Below, piece after piece: positions 1 to 10,901 of a DNA stretch of 64,000 nt. The DNA comes from Megamerina dolium (Eukaryota > Arthropoda > Insecta > Diptera > Megamerinidae): the NCBI GenBank assembly GCA_963854835.1, contig OY978526.1, positions 21,482,334 through 21,546,333 on the forward strand. Direction: 5' to 3'. Below the pieces are notes generated by a model. It saw only the letters and a program-made list of their open reading frames with translations. It was not told the origin of the DNA and ran no database searches. How positions within the stretch are numbered: the first letter of the stretch is position 1; the number at the start of each line of letters is the position of its first letter. The position numbers and the translations under genes were made by a program.

Positions 1-261
1 TGAGGTACACCAATATCAAGCACCAACCCGAATGCTGGGCTGATTCCTTGCAAATTTGAATTAGACTACGATCCAAAGGTAATCGACTGGTATTCCAATA
101 TTCCATTTGTGGTCACGTCGACTATACAAAAGATATGACACACAATCAATCACCAATCCGCCTAGTGTTGCTTTATAAAAAGTCCCACTCTCTGGTACCG
201 AAATGACTCTCATAAATACTTCCTATGTAGAATTAACCCTATGATTTTTATGCAATAAGAA
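1..261. other. unassigned sequence
   Basis: No recognisable coding, repeat or RNA signature. Base composition is less AT-rich than the following kilobases, so it may be an old unrecognised repeat or unique DNA. Confidence 0.3.
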
Positions 262-420
262 GAACTGATACTATAAAATTAAATAAAAAATAAATATGTG
301 GCACTTAAAGCCCCGAAGGGCTCATTGGCCGAGCTTCTCTTCCATTACTGTTGTGTGTGTTAAATTTTGGACAGTATTAGAAGGGACCTACTTATTTTAG
401 CCGATTCCGAACTGATACTA
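262..420 (-). mobile_element. tRNA-derived SINE, 3' fragment with target duplication
   Basis: Minus-strand copy of the SINE family seen in full at 3259-3619. Only the 3' part of the body survives (about 297-408), from the conserved AAGTGCCACAT end back to the GGAATCGGCT block. The tRNA-like head with the Pol III boxes is missing. The direct repeat GAACTGATACTA lies at 262-273 and again at 409-420, which fits a 12-bp target-site duplication of a 5'-truncated retrotransposition event. The first four bases could also belong to the SINE body, so the duplication may be as short as 8 bp. Confidence 0.75.
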
Positions 421-1290
421 CTATTGTCAGAATATAATTGCCTAGAGTGCTCTCTTCAATGACCATATAGTACTACTAGATCTGTCAGACGAACCTTTAC
501 CAGAGTAAATACTGAGCTAGAAATAGTGGCAAGGAATGTGGAGGAGAGGAGAAATCCTGGTGCAGAATAATTTATATGGATCACCAATAGATTTAACTGA
601 AGGTTTGAAGATATTTTTGAATTAATTTTGTAAGGCTGCCTGTCCAGCAATTAAAGATAGTGAGTAGGTATGTTCAGAAAAAAGATTGCGTAGTGCAAAT
701 AAATTAGAACAAGTCATATACCTGAGCAACCTAGAAGCAGTGAGTATGATTTAAAGGAAAAATACATGAATTTTGTAGGGGATTCCCTTCAAAGGGTAAG
801 TACGTTTGGCAAAAATGTTGATAAAAAAATCTTAATGCGAGTCGGTCATACATTTAATCCCACTTGGGGCAATTTTTGGATATTATAATGTTTCAACTTG
901 CACAACATTTTTAGGTTAAAATTGCAACATAACTGAATTAAACTAATCAAAAATTCAGAATACAAAACATATATCTCTCTTTTTTTTTTTCATTTAATTT
1001 AATTTAATAAAATAATACGTAAATTATAATAATAATAATAAGGCAATTAGTATTAAAAATACATTAACAGAAATGAATTGAAAAATAAATAACCAATCAA
1101 TATTATGGCAATCAGTGTAACAGCAAACCAATTAATCAGCTACTACTTAAGTAACTAATCAACTAATCAATCACATTAATTCAATTATTACGCAGTATAT
1201 ATGATTAAAAATACATTTAGCTTTATATACATGCATATAAACATGTATATAAACATGTGTATCTAAACACGTATTATTTATGAACGATGT

Positions 1291-1312
1291 ATGCATGCAT
1301 GCATGCATGCAT
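1291..1312. repeat. (ATGC)n microsatellite
   Basis: Five tandem ATGC units, a self-complementary tetranucleotide tract. Confidence 0.9.
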
Positions 1313-1940
1313 TTAACCTTCAAAATATTTCAACGAAAACAACAACTTTCACGAATGACCCTTTCATTTTGAGCAGTTTCAAATGCTGCTCGATTATATA
1401 GAAATATCTATACATTCAAATACATACAAATACCTTTATACTTATTATTGATTTCCCCTTTCGCATTTCTATTGAAATTTTAACGATTCCATCATTTATT
1501 TTCTTGTTGTTTTGTTTTCATTTTTGTTCTGCATTAAGTTTAAATTAAGCAGCAAATTAGCAAAATAAATGCATAGAAAATTAACGAAAATTTTGAAATT
1601 TTTTTTTTTTTTAAATCACCACCATGCTTAAGCCAATATTTAGTAGATTGATGGTGCTAATGCATATGCATGGAGTAGACTAATCCGGGGAAAACAAAAA
1701 AAAAAATAGTAAGAGGGGGATAATAATCATTGGCGAAAGGTATTCACATACATATACAAATGTTGATATGCTTGGGCATTTACAGCATTTACATGGCAAT
1801 TGAAATAAAATTTCATATTTCAAGTGTTACAATATTATTATATTGGCTCTACTTGATGTATTTTTCAAATCAACTACATACTACAAAAAGATGAATATTG
1901 ATTTAGCCGAACAATCAGCCATACAATTGACTAGTCTCCA

Positions 1941-1942
<2 letters not shown>

Positions 1943-1974
<32 letters not shown>
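1943..1974. repeat. (TC)16 microsatellite
   Basis: Uninterrupted TC dinucleotide run of 32 bases. Confidence 0.95.
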
Positions 1975-1978
<4 letters not shown>

Positions 1979-2935
1979 AAGTGATATTATAACAGCTCAA
2001 CTAATTAATATGAATGCAATACTAATAGCAATAACAATGGCAGAAACTATTTATGATATGTATTATGATATTAATGATGAAGCCAACAACCAGCTACTGG
2101 TATTAAATAGATACCAATATACGACTGCAACTATTTTGAAATACTCATAGGTAGGCATCACTAAATATTAAGTACAATAACTTTGGTTGTATATTAGTTA
2201 GTGATGCTTGATGGTAGAATAAACTCCAAAATGAATAGAAAACAATTATTTAACACCTGCAACAATATGATGTTGTGCATACCAATGCGGTAGCAACAAA
2301 TGGGTAATGTTAAGTGCAATATAATAATTATCATACGAATATCATGAGAATTGAAATACTAAAATTGATGGTACTTTCTGAAAATTCTTCTTACATACTA
2401 GCTGTTTAGACATAAATAATCATTTGCAACATTTTTATAGCATACACGCACACACACACTCCCTCTCTATCACTCTTAGGCATCATAATAAAAATAAAAA
2501 TTCAAATTGAATAACCATCAAAATCTTTGGCATATGCAATTAATTGTCATTGCTACTGCTACTGCTGCTGTTGTATGATTGAGTAGTGATACTTACATAT
2601 GTTGCTTTGGGCACATACTCGTATACGATGAATTGAGAGATGCGAAAGTATGAGTGTGAGTAATCAAATGCCAAAATAGTCATAGATGTCAGAGGTTAGT
2701 AATAAAATTTTATTTCACGACCAAATACATATTTACTACAGTATATTCACAGCTACACATTATGTATATGAGAGATGGGAGATGTTGTATGAAGCAACAT
2801 TTTCAGTAACTGACTCGGTGAAAAATATAAATTTTAAACTATTCCATGCATGATTTCTCAATAGGTTGCCAAAGGAAATTTCATATTTAGACTCATCTTT
2901 TAATTTTTACTGCCCTTATGAATGCAACAATTTTC

Positions 2936-3242
2936 TAGGGCAGTTCCCGTAATAAGTCAAAATAGATGGCAAGTTTGTTCGGTGAAAGTGTAGGCGAGAA
3001 AGAATTAATGGGGAATACATTCTATTCAATTATTGAGTTCTTTATTGATTTTAGGCTGTTTTTTGTTTTTACTTTGTATGGGAGCCCTCTGAAGGTATAG
3101 GATAGGGAGTGAATATGTTTGGAGGACATGTTGAGGAACAAAATTGAATAAAAATCAGTCATATATTTTACCACTCTAGGGTCAATTATATAATTGCAAT
3201 TGCAGAATTTATGTATTTTGAAAAATTCGCTTCCAGCGCTTC
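2936..3242 (-). repeat. S2 repeat, reverse orientation
   Basis: Degenerate copy of the ~160-bp S2 repeat. Diagnostic pieces in reverse orientation are the TTTGTATGGGAGCCCTC block near 3074, followed by a block resembling GGTCATACATTTTACC near 3155. It abuts the full-length SINE. Confidence 0.6.
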
Positions 3243-3258
3243 CAAGGTACCCCTGAAA

Positions 3259-3619
3259 AAAACAATAAAAAAATATGTGGCACTTAAAGCCCCGAAGGGA
3301 TCTTTGGCCGAGCTTCTCCTTCATTACTGGTGAGTGTGTTAAATTTTGGACTGTATTAGAGGGACCCACTTATTTTAGCCGGTACCGAATGGCAGAACTC
3401 TTAAGAAATCACTTTTTCTGTACTTTGTCACAGAGTTCTTTTAGAAGCTTTTCAATGGCAAATTGTTACTGTCGGAAGAATTGCCAATTGCTTGCCGACA
3501 GGTGGGTACCGTTCGAAAGAAAAATCTTTTCGATATTAAATTTCTTATGCTTCAGCCGGGGATTGAACCACGACCTACAGATGAGAAGGCTAACACACTA
3601 ACCACTGAGCTACGGAACC
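3259..3619 (-). mobile_element. tRNA-derived SINE, full length
   Basis: Best complete copy of the family. Read on the minus strand, it opens with a tRNA-like head: an A-box region TAGCTCAGTGGTTAGTG near 3611, a region resembling an anticodon arm, and a B-box region GGTCGTGGTTCAATCCCC ending near 3556. A ~270-bp tRNA-unrelated body follows, with a conserved ACCGGCTAAAATAAGTGGG-type block and the end AAGTGCCACATA, then a T-rich tail at 3259-3274. Flanks 3243-3258 (CAAGGTACCCCTGAAA) and 3620-3636 (CAAGGTACTCCTAGAAA) look like a slightly diverged target duplication. The A and B boxes predict Pol III transcription. The source tRNA is not certain; the B-box context resembles tRNA-Lys-type genes. 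A 108-codon plus-strand frame across it is incidental. Confidence 0.85.
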
Positions 3620-3636
3620 CAAGGTACTCCTAGAAA

Positions 3637-3925
3637 GCTAAAATATACGACCGACTTCCATTAATTTTCTCTCGCCAACATTTTTGTTAAACCTACATAG
3701 CCTTCATATTCAAACATCATGGGGGGTCCCATACAAATTTAGCATAAAATCACTTTAAGATCGACAAATAACCCCAATATCTGCCCAGGAATCACCCCTA
3801 GAACTATGAAATATATAACCGAACAACATTAATTTTTCCTCTCCGACATATCCTCCAAGTATGCTTATGCTCTATCTCCACCTCTTAAAAAAGTTGATGG
3901 GAAAAAAATGCTTGAAATGGTACAA
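3637..3925 (+). repeat. S2 repeat, forward orientation
   Basis: About two degenerate units. The series is: a CGACCGACTTCCATTAATTT block, an ACATTTTT block, a block resembling CCTTAAGNGGGTCCCATACA, then ATCGACAAATAACC and GCCCAGGAATCACCCCTAGA. This order recurs in the 41-45 kb arrays. Confidence 0.7.
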
Positions 3926-3962
3926 ATTTTAAGCTTTTCATATCAGCTAGTTTGTAGTACTA

Positions 3963-5167
3963 ATGATCACTTATGCCTCTCTGGCATGGTGGCCCAAGGT
4001 AAATCAAATTAGGACTCAGACGATCCTTAACAAAATTCATCGAATAGCCTGTTTGAGCGTAACGGGAGCGATGAGAAATTGCTCCACAGCATCTTTAGGA
4101 ATAATAACAGGTCTCAATCCTCTACAACTTGCGGTAAAGAGAACAGCAACCAGTGCAGTCATAAGACTTCCGAACTCTATTCACCTGAAAGAAGGCAACC
4201 TAAAAGGGCACATTAAGATTCTAGGCATAGTCTGGAATTCACCGGGCCTCTCGGTCTTTAACAGGATGGATTAAAAACTTATATTCTCCAAACTCTTTGA
4301 AGTGATCATTCACGATCGCTCAGCGTGGAGAAATAATGAAATATTTCTAAAAGAGGGCTCACAGTTATGGTACACTGATGGGTCAAAAATGGAAGATGGT
4401 AGTGCTGGAGCGTGAATTGTAGGACCAAATTTCCGGAAGGCAATTGCAATGGGAAAAATAGTTTTCATTTTTCAGGCTGAGGTCCACGCCTTAGAGCTAT
4501 CTGTCAGAGAATGTCTACGTAGGAGTACTCGAGAAACCAACATATGCATTCTTTCCGACAGTCAAGCAGCTCTAAAATCACAAATGGATTTCTCGTTCCA
4601 ATCGAACTTCTCAATACCTTAGCAAAGAGGAACTCAATGACTCTAATATGGGTACCGGGACACGAGGGACATGCGGGCGATGAAATGGCAGATTTACTGA
4701 CCAAAAACAGCGCAGACACTCCTTTCATAGGCCCAGAACCCTTCTGGCCCGGGGTAAACAGTAGCTTCCTGAATAACTTAATATGTGAAGAGGAAAAAAG
4801 TAGTCTAACCGATTACTGGTGAGCCCAAACAGGCATGCGGCAGTCGAAAAGATTCATTGACCCTGAACACATTAAGGTAGATGCTATCTTGAAACTCAGC
4901 AGAAAATACATCAAACTCTATACTGTACTATTAACAGGTCATTGTAAACTTAATTATCACATGATGAAAATGGGTGTGGTTAACAACGATCTTTGTCGAC
5001 TCTGTCTTGAAGAGCAGGAAACAGCAGAACACTTTCTTTGCAATTGCCCAGCTGTGGGTAGACGCAGACTAAATTACCTAGGCAATGGATTCATAGTTCC
5101 CAGGGACCCAGTTAAAATCAATCCCACAGCAGTGACAAGATTTACAAACAGTCTTGAGATCTGCTAG
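3963..5167 (+). pseudogene. LINE ORF2 C-terminus: RT tail, RNase H, zinc knuckle
   Basis: Three reading frames together cover the protein tail. The first (3963-4274) starts ITYASLAWWPKVNQ, typical of the post-RT region, followed by a CLSVTGAMR block. The RNase H core shows WYTDGSK near 4368, AEVHALEL near 4476, LSDSQAAL near 4553 and VPGHEGHAGDEMAD near 4650, so the acidic residues of the fold are visible. The last part (4835-5167) shows CRLCLEEQETAEHFLCNCP. It is broken by in-frame stops (for example TGA near 4414 and TGA at about 4820) and frame changes. RNase H in these elements removes RNA during target-primed reverse transcription. This copy cannot make that protein. Confidence 0.85.
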
Positions 5168-5230
5168 CTAGGGAATAAGGCTGCACAAAAGATCTTCAGG
5201 TCGGGGTGCTCATATACAATTTGACCCACC
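3963..5230 (+). mobile_element. RNase H-bearing LINE, 5'-truncated relic
   Basis: The 3' third of a non-LTR retrotransposon of the I/LOA/Outcast-like group (clade by general resemblance). It starts abruptly inside the C-terminal reverse-transcriptase extension, so the endonuclease and catalytic RT are absent. It continues through RNase H and a terminal Cys-His motif into a short 3' UTR containing ACAAAAGATCTTCAGGTCGG. A similar UTR follows the LINE tail at 31290-31735, so both come from one lineage. No target duplication was found. Confidence 0.8.
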
Positions 5231-5720
5231 TTAATGTTTGCAAATAGTTTTAATAATATATGGTACTAATGATAGAACCTTTAAGTAACTAAAGCTTGGT
5301 CAGTTAATCAGTCAAATTGTGAATATTTCTTCAAGGAGAATGACCCGGCTGTCAATCATAATTTAGGAAGATAGCACTTTAGTGCTATTTTTTCTATGTG
5401 AAGGACATAAATGTTTCTCTGGCATATCAATTGCTTGTGAATGTCGACATAAAATTGCAAATATCTCAGTGATATCCTGGGAAATAGAAGTTTGACATAT
5501 ACTACGAAATTATTCAGATTATGATTTAACGCTAAAATAAAATATAGAGTAGTAAGTACTTCCCATAACATAAGAACCAATTTCATAAGTAGATCAGTTT
5601 TTGCAGAAATAACGAGAAAATTGTTAAATTTGACATTCTTGGATAAAAAAAAAATTTGTTTGCCCCTCTAATACTATATATCTATTTCTTAGGTACTCAT
5701 CCAACCTATATGGACGCATA
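5231..5720. other. unassigned AT-rich spacer
   Basis: No coding or repeat signature seen between the LINE 3' end and the DINE-like element. Confidence 0.4.
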
Positions 5721-5860
5721 ATTTTTATACCCTGCATAATGCAATATGCATGGTATATTCATTTCGGTCAGATGTTTGTGTCCACTTGAAGGAATCTCCG
5801 GAGATATAGACATGGATATATATTCGTGATCAGCGTCGATTAAATTTTCGATTTAACGAT

Positions 5861-5903
5861 GTCCGTCCGTCCGTCCGTCCGTCCGTCCGTCCGTCTGTCT
5901 GTC
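5861..5903. repeat. (GTCY)n microsatellite inside the DINE-like element
   Basis: Eight GTCC units followed by GTCT units, the mixed GTCY pattern described for dipteran mini-me/DINE elements. Confidence 0.9.
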
Positions 5904-6179
5904 ACCTGGCTGGTTCGCACGATAACTTGAGTAAATATTGAGCTATTTCGATGAAATTTGGCATAAGTAATCTATGATCCAAGGGTACGGAGGGGATTGA
6001 TATTGGGCATGATCGGTCAATAACCACGCCCACACCAAGCATTCAAAGCGACTAACCTCGAAATTTTCAAAAACTTTAACTTGCTATAACTCACACAATA
6101 TACCACTTGGGACAACAATATTTTGCACATAGAGTTATATTATACTACTATATAACCTCACCAAAAGTGGATGAGCCAC

Positions 6180-7860
6180 GCCTACTTTCTAGCGTAGCTC
6201 CCATACAAAGTGTCTGTACTTCTTTTAAATTGAAACTGCTGTAACTTCTACAATCTTCTGTCTAGAATAACCATAATTGACACTTAGATTAACACGGTAG
6301 TCAGAAATAATATGGCAGAAAATCAATGTGCCACGCCCACTCCTTTTTGGGTCTCCCATACAAAGTTGCGGAAATTAAAAAAAATGTTACCGGTTATAAC
6401 TTGCAAACTATTCAGCGTAGAATAACGAGATTTAAGGTGTGGATTAGTATTGTACAAGCAACTAGGCTCACAGAAAATGGGCGCACCACGCTCACTGTTT
6501 ATCGTAGCCCCCATACAAATTTTAAATTGAAACAGCTGTAACTTCGGCAATCTTCTGTCTAGAATAACCATAATTGACACTTAAATTAATATCGTAGTCG
6601 GAAATAATCTGGCAGAAAATCAGTGTGCCACGCCCACTCTTTCATGAGTCTCCCATACAAAGTTAAGGGAATTAAACTAAAATTTTTAAGCTCCATAACT
6701 TACAAAATATTTAGCGTAGGACAACGAGATTTAAGGTGTGGATTAGTATTGTACGAGCAACTAGGCTCACAGAAAATGGGCGCACCACGCCCAGTGTTTA
6801 TCGTAGCCCCCATACAAATTTTAAATTGAAACAGCTGTAACTTCGGCAATCTTCTGTCTAGAATAACCATAATTGCCACTTAGATTAACACGGTAGTCGG
6901 AAATAATATGGCAGAAAATCAATGTGCCACGCCGACTCCTTTTTGGGTCTCCCATACAAAGTTGCGGAAATTAAAAAAAATGTTACCGGTTATAACTTGC
7001 AAACTATTCAGTGTAGAATAACGAGATTTAAGGTGTGGATTAGTATTGTACGAGCAACTAGGCTTACAGAAAATGGGCGCACCACGCCCAGTGTTTATCG
7101 TAGCCCCCATACAAATTTTAAATTGAAACAGCTGTAACTTCGGCAATCTTCTGCCTAAAATAACCCTAATTGACACTTAGATTAATATCGTAGTCGGTAA
7201 TAATCTGGCAGAAAATCAGTGTGCCACGCCCACTGTTTATCTTAGCCCCCATACAAATTTTAAATTGAAACAGCTGTAACTTCCGCAATCATCCGTCTAG
7301 AATAACCATAATTGACACTTAAATTAATATCGTAGTCGGAAATAATCTGGCAGAAAATCAGTGTGCCACGCCCACTCTTTCATGAGTCTCCCATACAAAG
7401 TTAAGGGAATTAAACTAAAACTTTTAAGCTCCATAACATACAAAATATTTAGCGTAGGACAACGAGATTTAAGGTGTGGATTAGTATTGTACGAGCAACT
7501 AGGCTCACAGAAAATGGGCGCACCACGCCCAGTGTTTATCGTAGCCCCCATACAAATTTTAAATTGAAACAGCTGTAACTTCGGCAATCTTCTGTCTAGA
7601 ATAACCATAATTGACACTTAAATTAATATCGTAGTCGGAAATAATCTGGCGAAAAATCAGCGTACCACGCCCACTTCTTATTGGGGCTCCCATACAAAGT
7701 TGAGGAAATTAAACAAAAATGTTAACCACCATAACTTAGAAACTATTCAACGTAGGACACCAAATTTAAGGTGTGGATTAACATTGAAAAATTAATTGGA
7801 TTTACTAGAAAGTGGTAAGCCACGCCCACTTTTTATATAGCTCCCATACTAAGCCTCGGA
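6180..7860 (+). repeat. ~148-bp tandem array with dimeric higher-order structure
   Basis: About eleven monomers, each with a GCCACGCCCAC core followed by CTCCCATACAAA or CCCCCATACAAA. Starts fall near 6330, 6482, 6626, 6780, 6925, 7077, 7219, 7363, 7515 and 7661. Two monomer types alternate, so copies ~298 bp apart are nearly identical while neighbours differ. Position 7219 breaks the alternation, as expected from unequal exchange. The mirrored short reading frames of 68-97 codons in this block are by-products of the repeat. Confidence 0.85.
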
Positions 7861-8020
7861 ATTATCTTAAAATCCTTTTACTTCGTCAAAGTCAACCATA
7901 TTTCGGGTGTAAATTAGTAGTATATGCAAAAATTGTTTCTCGAAAAGTGGAAATAAAAGAAAAGTTGGATATTCGAGTAAACTTTTTATATATAAATCTA
8001 CATATGCAGGGTATAGTTTG

Positions 8021-8036
8021 GTCGGCCCCAGCCGAC
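8021..8036. other. terminal hairpin of the DINE-like element
   Basis: Perfect inverted repeat GTCGGC-CCCA-GCCGAC directly after the GCAGGGTATAGTTTG border. A GC-rich hairpin near the 3' end is a usual sign of Helitron/Helentron ends. Confidence 0.6.
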
Positions 8037-8045
8037 TGTAAGGAG

Positions 8046-8690
8046 ATTTTTACTATTTAATATTGCTGTAGTATATGGGTGCACGCAAATTAAAATACCA
8101 TATATAGTATTATATGCATTATGCAACAAAACAGTTTTTGCTATGCAAAATATGAAAATCACCTGCAAGTATTTAAGATTTCTTTCAAAAAAAATATATA
8201 TAATATTCAGAAAAATGGGTCGTCATTCTTTACATCTGTGTATGCTGCAGCTGTTGTTGAATTGTAAAAAAAAATGTACAATTTAGACATTTCAAATGAA
8301 ATTCATCACAATATAAAGTATTTTATTTTTTTTTTAAATTAGAAATTTATTAACAACACTAAAATGAAGAATAGCTAAACAATATAATTTAATAGCTCTT
8401 ATACGATTAACACATTTAATATTGAAAAGAAAATAAATAATAACAAGTAATAATAATAATAACAGGTAATAGATAATAATAATAATAATAAAATGCAATA
8501 ATATAAGCAGTTACAGATGAATGAAGATCTTTGAGAGTATATGTGTACATTAGGGTGGCTAAACTTAGTAGGATAACAGAAAAAATAGAACATAACATAG
8601 AACAGACATCACACTTTACGCACTAAATAATTTGATTATCGAACTGAAATTCGATATATATACGATTATATTTACTAACATATACACAAG
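8046..8690. other. unassigned AT-rich spacer
   Basis: Contains AAT repeats (8445-8492) and the motif ACATTAGGGTGGC near 8548 that recurs at other loci. No gene supported. Confidence 0.4.
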
Positions 8691-8699
8691 TTCGAAAAT

Positions 8700-9835
8700 G
8701 AGCTGAATCGGCCAAAAACTACACCTACCTACCATACAAATTTATGATTTCGTATATATTTTTTCATACTTTAAGCACGAAAATATCAAGTTGTCAGACT
8801 ATAATTCAATACATTTGATTAAATTTACCTATTAATAGACTAGTTCAAGAATAGCCGAAATCGGGCGAAACCTACACCTACCTGCCATACAAAATATATG
8901 TTCTTCAAGATATTTTTTCACACCTCGTACACAAAAATAACACTCTATGAAGCAGAAAATGAGTGCATACGCTTACATTTGCTAACGAATGCAAAAATTA
9001 AAAAATGGCCGTAATCGGATGAAAACCACGCCTATCTCCCATACAAATATATGTTTTCGAAATTATAATTATGAGACTTTGGGCATGAAAATTCAACATT
9101 ATAGAGTTGAAATTTAATATTATATTTGCTAATAAATTACCAAGTTCAAAATTGGTTGAAATTGAATAAAGGGGACACCTGCATTTCATACAAAAATATG
9201 TTTTCGAAATTATACTTTTACACTTTGGACATGAAAATACAAAGCTACAGCAATAAAACTCGGTACATAAGCTTATATTTGGTACAAAATGCTCAAATTA
9301 AGAAATGGACGTAATCAGATGAAAACCACGCCTATCTCCCATACAACTATATGTTTTCGAAAATGAACTTTTACACTTTGGACATGAAAATACAAAGCTA
9401 CAATGTTATAACTCGGTATGTATACTTATATTTGGTGCAAAATGCACAAAATAAAAAATTGACTGAATCAAATGAAAATCACGGCTACCTCTCATACAAA
9501 AATGTATTTTCGAATTTATGTTTATAGGTTTTGAACACGCAAATACTAAGTTATAGAGGTGAAACTTGGTAAATATGTTTTTTCTTATGAATAAATTCAG
9601 AAACTTCAAAATAGTTAGAATCGAATAAAACGAACGTCTACCTCTCATATAAAAGCATGTTTTCGAAATTATGTTTATAGCTTTTATGCACGAATATTTT
9701 ATTTTGAATAAATTTAAATTATACATATACGAATATTTTTAGCAATGAGATAGTACAATTTCAAAATGGGCGTTATCGAATGATAACCACGCCTAGTTAC
9801 AGTACAAAAGTATGCATTTTCGAAAATATACTTCG
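8700..9835 (+). repeat. ~152-bp tandem array, eight monomers
   Basis: Monomer cores resembling GAAAACCACGCCTACCTCCCATACAAA occur near 8717, 8868, 9020, 9168, 9320, 9473, 9626 and 9780, a spacing of 148-154 bp. Monomers are diverged from one another. Core and period match the arrays at 52, 55.5 and 63.5 kb, and more distantly the 6.2-7.9 kb block. A 106-codon minus-strand frame (9406-9726) is built from this repeat and has no known family. Confidence 0.85.
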
Positions 9836-9865
9836 ATGTTATTGAAAGTGAATTTTTCACTTTTT

Positions 9866-10901
9866 CGGGCGGTCAAAATTTCCCATAGTTTCTTGAGCAA
9901 ATAAGTGTATATTGTACGTGTATATGTGTATCATCAACACTTTCTTAAAATTTCCTATACAATTTGTGAATAAAAAAAAAATTGATCTACCCTATTCCAT
10001 CTATACGTGTGTATTGTTAGGAAACGAACAATAAAGGAAGCAAAATATTGCAATTTAAAAGAAAACTGAAAGCTATCTGGTACATAAAAATAAAAGTTAA
10101 TCTTTTTCTCTTTTTCATCTATTTCAATTTTCAAATATACGAGTACATATAATATTTGAATTTTTTTTTTTTTTTTTTTCATTTTTGTTAACCTAGTGAA
10201 CTCAATAATTTGCTCAATATGTATGCACATGCATCATTTAATATATAAAATGGGCTATAAAATAACCACACAACATAGCCATTGTGGAATTGTGGAATGC
10301 AAAACATATACTCGTAGTATAGGTGTAGGTACTACTATTGATTGGTATTAGTCGGCAAGGTAATAGCAACAACAACAACGAGAACAGTAACCACAATAAT
10401 ATACGCTCATGTATGTCTGCATGTCTACATAGTGAAAACGATGACTGTATATGCAGACTTATACATCAAATAAATACTTCATTTTAGTCACACTTTACAA
10501 GCGAATAGCTTTTGATGTTATCAATGTAGCGTCAAATTTGAAAGGAAATCTCCCACATTACTACAGTATATTAACGGCTAGCTTACTGCTGCTTTAAAAC
10601 ACTAAATAACCATAAGAATACTTACTAATACATATGTACGTACTATAAAAAAAAATATAAAGTATTTGAAAGTCAACACCACAATAAAAAAAATATGATA
10701 GGACTCATAAACATTTAGCACTCATGTCGCTTGAGTGATGCTTAAGAAATTGCATATGCGTATGAGTAACATTCGGCAATTTGTGAGATTTGTTGTTAAT
10801 TAAATCGATTTGCAAAAAAAAATCACTTCCAAATCCCATTAGAGCCTCAGCTAACTAGAAGCTATTGGTGTTTTCTTATTACAACAGAATTCTTAGTTTA
10901 A
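9866..10901. other. unassigned AT-rich stretch
   Basis: Contains a poly-T run near 10159-10180 and a CAA-rich patch near 10370. The palindrome AAAGTGAA-TT-TTCACTTT (about 9846-9863) lies just before it. No gene supported. Confidence 0.4.

Larger units (their letters stand above)
421..2935. other. AT-rich noncoding stretch
   Basis: No supported gene. It contains short AAT runs near 1028-1041, a GCAT tract, a CT tract and poly-T runs. Short reading frames here lack family signatures. Confidence 0.5.
5721..8045 (+). mobile_element. DINE/Helentron-like non-autonomous element with internal satellite
   Basis: The left end has ATACCCTGCAT (5727-5737) and the right end its inverted counterpart ATGCAGGGTAT (about 8003-8013), so the borders are in inverted relation. 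Just inside the left end come a CAGATGTTTGTGTCC block, a GATCAGCGTCGAT block and a (GTCY)n tract. The middle is a tandem array of ~148-bp monomers. A perfect 6-bp-stem hairpin follows the right border. No protein is encoded. Dipteran mini-me/DINE-1 elements are known to carry (GTCY)n tracts, and DINE-TR1 elements carry central ~150-bp repeats. The match in architecture is clear; the family assignment is inference because no Rep/Helicase partner is in the window. Confidence 0.6.

Noticed and set aside
3275..3601. 108-codon plus-strand frame
   Set aside because: Lies antisense across the SINE; other SINE copies have partly similar frames with stops.
6323..7617. Mirrored sets of similar 68-97-codon frames on both strands as a gene cluster
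   Set aside because: They recur with the satellite period and exist on both strands, as expected for tandem noncoding repeats.
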